A stretch of DNA of 64,000 bases, taken from positions 62,068,965-62,132,964 of the forward strand of contig OX155980.1 in NCBI GenBank assembly GCA_944548615.1, read 5' to 3'. Each line of letters starts with the position of its first letter. The stretch's first letter is position 1. Under the pieces are notes generated by a model. The model saw only the letters and a program-made list of their open reading frames with translations, ran no database searches and was not told the origin of the DNA. Below, one piece after another: positions 59,301 through 64,000 of the stretch. Both the position numbers and the translations under genes were made by a program. This stretch comes from Micropterix aruncella. Taxonomy: Eukaryota; Arthropoda; Insecta; Lepidoptera; Micropterigidae.

Positions 59301-59496
59301 TCTGTTGGCGCCGAGCTTGGTACTGCTCTGGAGTCTCATTAGCTCGTTGAGATGCCAGATACTCAGCATGCTGTCGACGCCGATCTTGGGACTGATCTGA
59401 TGTCTCAACAGTTCTGTGAGCTGCCCCACGCTCCGCCTGTTCAAGCCTTCGCAATTCGGCTTGTTGAAACGTCTCGTTAAGTTTAGCTACTTTCAT
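56371..59496 (-). CDS. Helitron Rep (HUH endonuclease) portion of RepHel
   Basis: A 1041-residue N-terminal part of the rolling-circle transposase. Residues about 10-125 contain five Arg/Gln/Glu-rich repeats of 24 residues (core AETPEQ...RRQNAEYLASQRA), likely coiled-coil. A zinc-binding-like CRFCGALKWKEEAAGMCC follows near 185. The Helitron-like N-terminal domain runs to about 560, and RPDMFITMTCNPAWPEI is the usual lead-in to the HUH site. The HUH motif HVHLLL is near 619 (GLPHVHLLLW) and the tyrosine motif YICKYINKGSD near 757. The protein ends at a premature TAA (LIEDKII, stop); the helicase continues in the same frame, so the native protein would be about 1540 residues. Apart from that stop the frame is intact. 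Confidence 0.9.
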   Translation of the reverse strand: MKVAKLNETFQQAELRRLEQAERGAAHRTVETSDQSQDRRRQHAEYLASQRANETPEQYQARRQQNVEYVPSQRAAETPDQSRDRRRQNAEYLASQRAAETPEQTQAQRLQQATYMASQRATETVEAAASRRRAVAERAQQRRLIFTRNTWGVFDKAAFEYDETLDYESHNLMKIEAMNKECRFCGALKWKEEAAGMCCSGGKVALPSIDEPVEPLKELFSHETDESRRFLKNIRKYNTCFHMTSFGADNIVSMPGFCPTFTIQGQIYHTIGSLLPAINTQPKFLQVYFMGDKEAQVNRRSDYVQGVERNTVHKIQEVLHDHNILVYEFKMAKDRVTIDSYKVVIHPDRLPRGEHERRFNALTTNEIAAVVVGSEQTASRDIVIQAHDGRLSRVPDTHRFYDALEYPIIFWKGQEGYSFDIPQTNPVTKQPTPNKHVSCKDFYAYHMMVRRNNFNLLLRCRLLLHQFLVDMYVKVESERLRFIALNQTKLRAENYIHLQDAIRNDADLDPNNLGQMVILPSSFVNSPRYLHEYTQDAFTYVRNYGRPDMFITMTCNPAWPEITKELIPGQNSTDRHDLTARVFKIKVQKLVALLAKGKIFGDMKCFMYSIEWQKRGLPHVHLLLWLMDKLRPNQIDEVINAEIPNAETDRKLYDTVNKNMIHGPCGALNPSSPCMKEGKCTKKYPRALLKDNQTNDKGYPLYRRRAPEDGGHMITQKIRGGTQEVLVDNSWIVPYSPLLIKIFNCHINVEFCNTVQAIKYICKYINKGSDQAIFNIRQQGNVHIDPRDEVQTFRTGRYVSSNEAAWRILGLPLHERHPTVTHLAVHLFNGPRIYFTENNFRERMAAPPKTTLTAFFLLCQNDAFAKTLLYVDVPRYYTWNVSLKEWKRRLQGTSVDGWPGVKAGDALGRIYTVHVSNFECYCLRMLLNVIQGPTNFSDLKTVDGQELETFRQACEKLGLLEYDNHWDATMEEAVLCRSPSQIRELFAILICTCGLSNPLQLWDKYKTSLSEDILHRFERMDQVNNNLCLNEALRLIEDKII

Positions 59497-59564
59497 AACT
59501 CGAGCTTTATTAGAGCTTTGGGAAAGATTAGACTTACTCTATCGCGGTATAATTCTTAGTAAGT

Positions 59565-60229
59565 ACTTTTTCTACTGTTCTAAAAAATACAATACCTTAC
59601 AAAAATACATTCTTACAAACTTTTGAGTAAAATTTCGCGTTTATATTAGGTATTAAAATACACTTCCGCTGATTATATCATAATTGTTCAAATTGTTACA
59701 GCGGTTGTTGCGTTGCGTCCGAATTATTAAATGAAACTTTCCTATGACGTCATTTCCTCGAGTTACACTTCGTAGTAGCTATGTGTTCCTTCAAGTCGCT
59801 GTTGTAAGCGAAATTCCGCTCAGACGAACGGCTTTATCTTCAGATGCACAGCCTTGATGTATTGCGTCAGGTTTCTCCTGGTGGTGAAGTTATTGCGGCA
59901 TTCGGGACACTGATTATCGGGCAGTTTAAGATGCGAAGTATCGATGTGAGTGTTGAGCAGGGCTCTCCCGGTGAAGGAGCGGTCGCAATGCGGGCACTCG
60001 AACTGCTTGGATTTGAGATGCACCGCTTGAAGTGCGTCTCGAGGTCGCCCTTCGCTGCGAACGATCCGTCGCTTTCGTGACAGGGGAACGCTTTGAGTCG
60101 CCTGTGCACTGTGATCACGTGGCGGTTCAAACTATCCTTCTGAAAGAAGGCCTTGTCGCACTCGGGAATCTCTGATCTTTCTATGTGCGCTGGCGACTTT
60201 TTCTACTCTTCCTAAAAAATACAATACCT
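59565..60229 (-). repeat. Direct repeats bracketing the zinc-finger segment
   Basis: ACTTTTTCTACT followed by TTC and TAAAAAATACAATACCT occurs at 59565-59597 and again at 60196-60229 in the same orientation, with one substitution and one inserted base. Both copies also have a downstream TTTCGCGTTTATA...ATTAG (59636 and 60563), so the Helitron 5' region is present twice with the zinc fingers between. Confidence 0.7.
59761..60169 (-). pseudogene. C2H2 zinc-finger segment, five fingers, two frameshifts
   Basis: On the minus strand, successive C2H2-like units read IPECDKAFFQKDSLNRHVIT-VH, FPCHESDGSFAAKGDLETHF-K, VHLKSKQFECPHCDRSFTGR-ALLNTH, DNQCPECRNNFTTRRNLTQY-IKAVH and a last NFAYNSDLKEHIATTKC. 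The frame shifts once near 60028 and once near 59822. Some zinc ligands are lost (for example H to Y in LTQYIKAVH). GC and codon use are clearly richer than in the surrounding Helitron. It looks like a captured piece of a host zinc-finger gene exon; it could instead be an independent retrocopy fragment. No function is suggested for the broken copy. Confidence 0.75.
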
Positions 60230-60311
60230 GCTTATTCAATGAAAATTACAGCAACATACTAATTAATAGTCAAAAAATAATTCTAATCTGCTAATTGTGA
60301 AACAAAATCAG

Positions 60312-60367
60312 ATAAAACCTATGCAATGGAGATAAAACCTATGCAAACCTATGCAATGGAGATAAAA
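60312..60367 (+). repeat. Short tandem repeat CCTATGCAATGGAGATAAAA
   Basis: Two full units and a partial CCTATGCAAA between them. Confidence 0.6.
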
Positions 60368-60502
60368 ACGAAGTAATTTCTATAATTACCTACTAACCAC
60401 AAACAAATTACGCTTTCGTTGTTTTATTGTAAGTAATAGTTAATTTACGATTACGATAATAAAATTAATTACGGACACATTATGGACACAGCTGTCAATG
60501 AC

Positions 60503-60552
60503 GTCGCCATAGTAACGTCACGCAATCGTCGCCATAGTAACGTCGCGCAATC
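60503..60552 (+). repeat. 25-bp tandem duplication
   Basis: GTCGCCATAGTAACGTCACG plus CAATC at 60503-60527 is repeated with one change at 60528-60552. Confidence 0.8.
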
Positions 60553-60555
60553 GTT

Positions 60556-60586
60556 ACAAACTTTCGCGTTTATAATATTAGTAGGA
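60556..60586 (-). mobile_element. Helitron-like 5' terminus
   Basis: The minus strand reads TCCTACTAATATTATAAACG from 60586, the general form of insect Helitron 5' ends. A related terminus-like string, CTATACTATTATAAAGGCG, lies at 60859-60841. Confidence 0.5.
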
Positions 60587-61858
60587 AGTAGGATTGTTGA
60601 GAAAATTTTCAAAATATATGTTGACGCTTAGAATTTAAATTTCGAATATCAATTTCTTAGATTTTTCCTACTTACTTGACAGTTATCGTTATATTTTAGA
60701 TAATTCACACTATATCTTTATAAATTATAGCCTATGTGTTATTCTGATGTGTAAGCTATATTATTGTAAAGTTTCATCAAAATCCATTCAGTAGTTTTTG
60801 CGTGAAAGAGTAACAAACATCCATACATACATACAAACTTTCGCCTTTATAATAGTATAGGAAGGATTTATCATGCTTGTCTTTTTGGTTAACAGGTCGT
60901 TATTTTTTCGCTTTCCATGAAATCCTTGAGGTACGATATTTCTACAAAGCAACCATCTGTAATAGCAGCTATACCTTTCTCTTGGAGATAAATTATCGTC
61001 TTTTCGACATCCTGCCATTGTGGAGAGGTTGTGAGATTCATCCAAGAAATGGAATTGACCATTGCAAGCTCACCCTCGCACGGCCACTGTCCGCCGACAC
61101 GTCCGCTGACCTCGATTTTTGAACAATACCGCGGCTCATTTATTTCGACTGGAAAATTTGATGGGCCAACTTCTACAGTTTCTAAACCCGTGACACGTCC
61201 CGGTGTACCAGGACGTATAGTAACCCTAGGTTAGAGGGACTAATGTCCCACCACAGACAGCCGCAAATAGCTCTCTCCTCGCCGACTTAGTATCGGCATA
61301 GTATACCAAACAGTAGCTTGTCTTAGAACAAAATTGAAATCGAAGCAAGTGACGTCAGGAATCTTAAAGGCTACCACAAATCGTAATATGATTACTCGTC
61401 TTCTTCTTGAAGCATCGCCCTAGCCACAATTACGGTGCCCCGGCGACACAGATGCCACCGATTTGTTCTGAGAATACCATATGGCGTCGGACACAAACTG
61501 CGCCCACAGCGTTCGCAGCCCACAGCGCCGTAACTATGGGCCTAAGGACGGGACATGACTTACCCCTCGCCCCACTTCAGTTGCACCCTCTTCCCGCATG
61601 GCCTTGTAGCTCTTGAGTGAACTTACTGGGTGATATTATACTATGGTATCGGGCTAGTCCCAAAGATGTGGATACGGATACCACTTGACACCACTGATCG
61701 TCAGAGAGTCCGAGCTTGTCAACTTCCCTTTGTATTCTCCCTGGAAATAAAAATACGGCTGTGTCACCCCAAGTTTCCCGGAAAGTAGCCAAAGACTTAG
61801 GAAACGATTCAGAGAGTGATGTCCCTTCGGGAAGGAGGATGATCTGCTTAAATGAGAT
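60587..61858. other. No gene recognised
   Basis: 60600-60860 looks like another Helitron 5' region (CGTGAAAGAGTAACAAACAT, ACATACATACA). From 61030 to 61620 GC is higher and short frames exist on both strands, none with a domain I know. Confidence 0.45.
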
Positions 61859-62581
61859 GGGAGTTAATGGGCCCTTGCTGAGTTGGTCACGATGACCCAT
61901 TCTGTTCAGGGTTGGTCACACTCACGGGTCAACACCTATCCGACGGCCTTCACGCATGAAGTGCGAGCCCGGGTAGGACTCTGGCCGTATGGTCAGTTTC
62001 CCCTGGGAATGAAACTTCCGGCGCTCCTGGACGGTCTGCGCACCGTGCGGCGTAAGCCAATCGACTGTGCACTCTGACTAACATATTGAGTTGTCAACTA
62101 CAACGGGCGAGCCCGTCACCACAGGACGTTTTAACAATTAGTCGTTCTATCGACCTGCAGTGAGCGTAGAAGACTTTGGACATAACAAATCCGACGTCTA
62201 GCTACGCCACAACCCGTAAGAGACCAACTCCTTACCGCGAGAAAGCCAGGAATGACTTCCCGGCGGCTTGGGAAACTCGCGCCCTTACTTCCAATTGTGA
62301 CCAGATGTCTCCGGTCTCTCGATTGGTTCCGAGTTCGAGGTCGCTTGCGCGGGCCTCTCCCTTACGAAGCGGTGAAACGGAGTATACCGAATCTATCGCG
62401 GACCAAGGCGTCCTTTGCCCGGCTGTTCACCCAGGATCGGATGGCCGATGGTTGTTTCAAGAGCAGTCGCCGAAAAGTCGGGGGAGTCTGGGAACTGTAT
62501 TGTTTCCTATAGAGCGGGGGTGGTTGCGTACCTTACGGCGACTGCTCTTGAAATGACCATTGGCCATCCGATCCTGGGTGA
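61859..62581 (+). mobile_element. E repeat, copy 5: truncated relative of the composite
   Basis: Module order is A (61859-62082), B (62083-62473), then the first about 105 bp of rc(B) (62476-62581). The A|B junction CTCTGACTAAC-ATATTGAGTTG is the same as in the 23.7-kb composite, so this copy derives from the nested form, having lost the inner rc(A) and the 3' end. The sequence is otherwise close to 23710-24375. No target duplication found. Confidence 0.8.
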
Positions 62582-63300
62582 CGTGTTGAACAACCTTTTG
62601 AACTCTTCTTATGGCCAAATTATGCCCGCATGCCAAAATTCAGCTCAATCGCATTAAGCGTTTGGGCGCTATCGTGGAGGAATACCCACCGACACACAGA
62701 CAGACTTCCATCTGAAAATCGTCCAAATTGCCTCAGGGGGGCTAAAAAAAAATATTTCATTCTTTCCCTCCTCGTTGGTTGCTGGGCCGAGAATATACAA
62801 AAAGGATTCTTGAAAGTTTGAATGAAGTTTGGAAATGTCTGGAATACTGATACTATAGCGACCTCTTTTTGCGCTAATCTTGTATAATATGGAAGAAAGA
62901 GCAATTTGAAAAACACATTTCGAACAGTGACAAACGTCCCCTTTCTCAAATATTGACATCTCCTCTAAAGGAGATAATAAACATGACATCGCATATTAAA
63001 CACAAAATGTTTTCTGTTAGCAAAACAGTTAGATAAAGGTTTGAAATTTTATGAGATAAAGTTTTGTTTAAATTGATATAGGGACCCAGCGTTCAAGAAA
63101 ACTGACATATATTTTTTAAACACTGCGACCTATAATGGATAGAAACAGAATTCTCTCTACCTATTTGCCCCCCTCGCCTTAGTCTATTTGGATTTACGAT
63201 ATTCGCGTATGGGACAGTCTATATAAAACTTATCCACCCGAAATGTCAAAACCCAGCGGCCCTGGTAATTAAAAACAGTAGAAACATTATTTGCACTTAC
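62582..63300. other. No gene recognised
   Basis: Unassigned. Open minus-strand frames at 62620-62989 overlap each other and show no domain. Confidence 0.45.
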
Positions 63301-63567
63301 AATAAGTTAATAGTAAAAACACATTTTAAAAACATGCTTTTATTAAAATGCTCTATCTCGAGCCAACCCTAACTTTAGCAGCCCCTTGTTGGAAGCCAAC
63401 CCTGGGTGCAGCAACCCTATCGGATTATTGATATTGATTATTTTGATTATTTGTGTTTTAAAAGTTTATTATTATGTTATATCCAACAGTATTTGCAATT
63501 TTGGATGAATAAGTTAATAGTAAAAACACATTTTAAAAACAAGCTTTTATTAGAATGCTCTATCTCG
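63301..63567 (+). repeat. 60-bp block repeated 207 bp apart
   Basis: AATAAGTTAATAGTAAAAAC through ATGCTCTATCTCG occurs at 63301-63360 and 63508-63567 with three differences. The first is followed by a partial 119-bp-family unit (CCCTGGGTGCAGCAACCCT). Confidence 0.75.
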
Positions 63568-63574
63568 AACCTGG

Positions 63575-64000
63575 GTGAAGCATCCATGACATAGTGGAAC
63601 TTAGAACGGGTTATCATAATTGAATGCTATACAGAAATTCGTGTTTTTGCGGTTGACTGTTGAGGAGACCCAACCCTGGGTGCAGCAGCCCTGTCGTGGT
63701 GAAAGTTAGAACTGGCTATCATAATTAAATGCGTATACAAAATTTCGTTTCTGTGCTGTTGACCGTTGAGGAGTCGCTTCATTGGATGCTAACACTGGGT
63801 GCAGCAGCCCTGTCGCGATGCAACTAAGAAAGGTCTATTATAATTGAATGCGTATAAAGAATTTCGTTTCTGTGCTGTTGACCGTTGAGGAGTCCCCTCT
63901 TCGGGAGCCAAACCTGGGTTTAAAAGTCATGTCATGGTGAAATTAAGAATGGGCTATCATAATTGAATGCGTATACAAAATTTCGTGTCTGTGCTGTTGA
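63575..64000 (+). repeat. 119-bp tandem array, at least 3.5 units, continues past the window
   Basis: Period markers: TGAGGAG at 63661, 63767 and 63886, and GCTGTTGA at 63874 and 63993; spacings are 106, 119 and 119 bp. Units share CTGGGTGCAGCAGCCCTGTC, ATAATTGAATGCGTATA and GCTGTTGACCGTTGAGGAGT. It is the same family as 34545-34820 and 32690-32775, in opposite orientation. Confidence 0.8.

Larger units (their letters stand above)
54872..59655 (-). mobile_element. Autonomous Helitron, nearly intact
   Basis: A complete RepHel coding region reads from 59496 down to a natural stop at 54874-54872, with only a nonsense codon (56373-56371) and one frameshift (about 55022). The 5' terminus is near 59653 or, if the zinc-finger segment is inside, near 60586. 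The 3' terminus is left of 54872 and not fixed because several Helitron ends are stacked there. Confidence 0.8.

Noticed and set aside
59064..59444. Open frames of 87-126 codons in other frames over the Rep N-terminus
   Set aside because: Shadows of the 24-residue repeat region of the Helitron Rep gene.

Overview
The window looks like a piece of an AT-rich insect genome, probably lepidopteran. The evidence is the mix of Helitrons, mariner, hAT and pogo relics and many non-LTR (LINE) fragments, plus one host exon that reads like the insect proprotein convertase 2 gene (amontillado). No bacterial gene organisation is visible. The species assignment is inference; the element classes come from motifs read directly in translation.

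Layout. 0-2.6 kb: a pogo/Tigger-type transposase ending in a PHD finger, then two head-to-tail long-palindrome MITEs. 3.9-13 kb: degraded LINE 3' ends, a reverse-transcriptase relic, a non-autonomous hAT element with a perfect 8-bp target duplication, and the first two copies of an unfamiliar GC-rich repeat of about 670 bp (here 'E'). 13.3-18.3 kb: a nearly complete LINE with ORF1, an intact 991-residue endonuclease/reverse transcriptase and, between them, an unexplained 270-codon hydrophobic open frame. 18.3-28.4 kb: mostly unassigned AT-rich DNA, with a nested composite of the E repeat at 23.7-25.05 kb. 28.4-40.7 kb: a 120-bp tandem repeat, transposase and RT relics, a tyrosine-recombinase-like fragment with a cluster of palindromes, and a large hAT pseudogene. 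41.5-41.9 kb (minus strand): the only convincing host gene, the signal-peptide/prodomain exon of a PC2-like convertase, with splice donor, TATA-like box and a perfect CRE. 42.4-53.3 kb: an RTE-like relic carrying an E insertion with target duplication, mariner relics, Helitron ends bordered by long (AT)n tracts, and two more LINE relics. 53.7-60.6 kb (minus strand): a deletion-derivative Helitron and a nearly intact autonomous Helitron (one nonsense codon, one frameshift) with a five-finger C2H2 zinc-finger segment at its 5' side. 60.6-64 kb: a fifth E copy and a 119-bp tandem array that runs off the window.

How it fits together. If the convertase call is right, everything left of 41.55 kb could be its first intron or beyond, filled with transposons, and everything right of about 41.96 kb is upstream DNA. 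The most novel signal is the E family: five copies here, four with target duplications of 7 to 15 bp, no poly(A), no terminal inverted repeats, a hairpin at the 3' end, and a self-nested composite that appears to have been mobilised as a unit.
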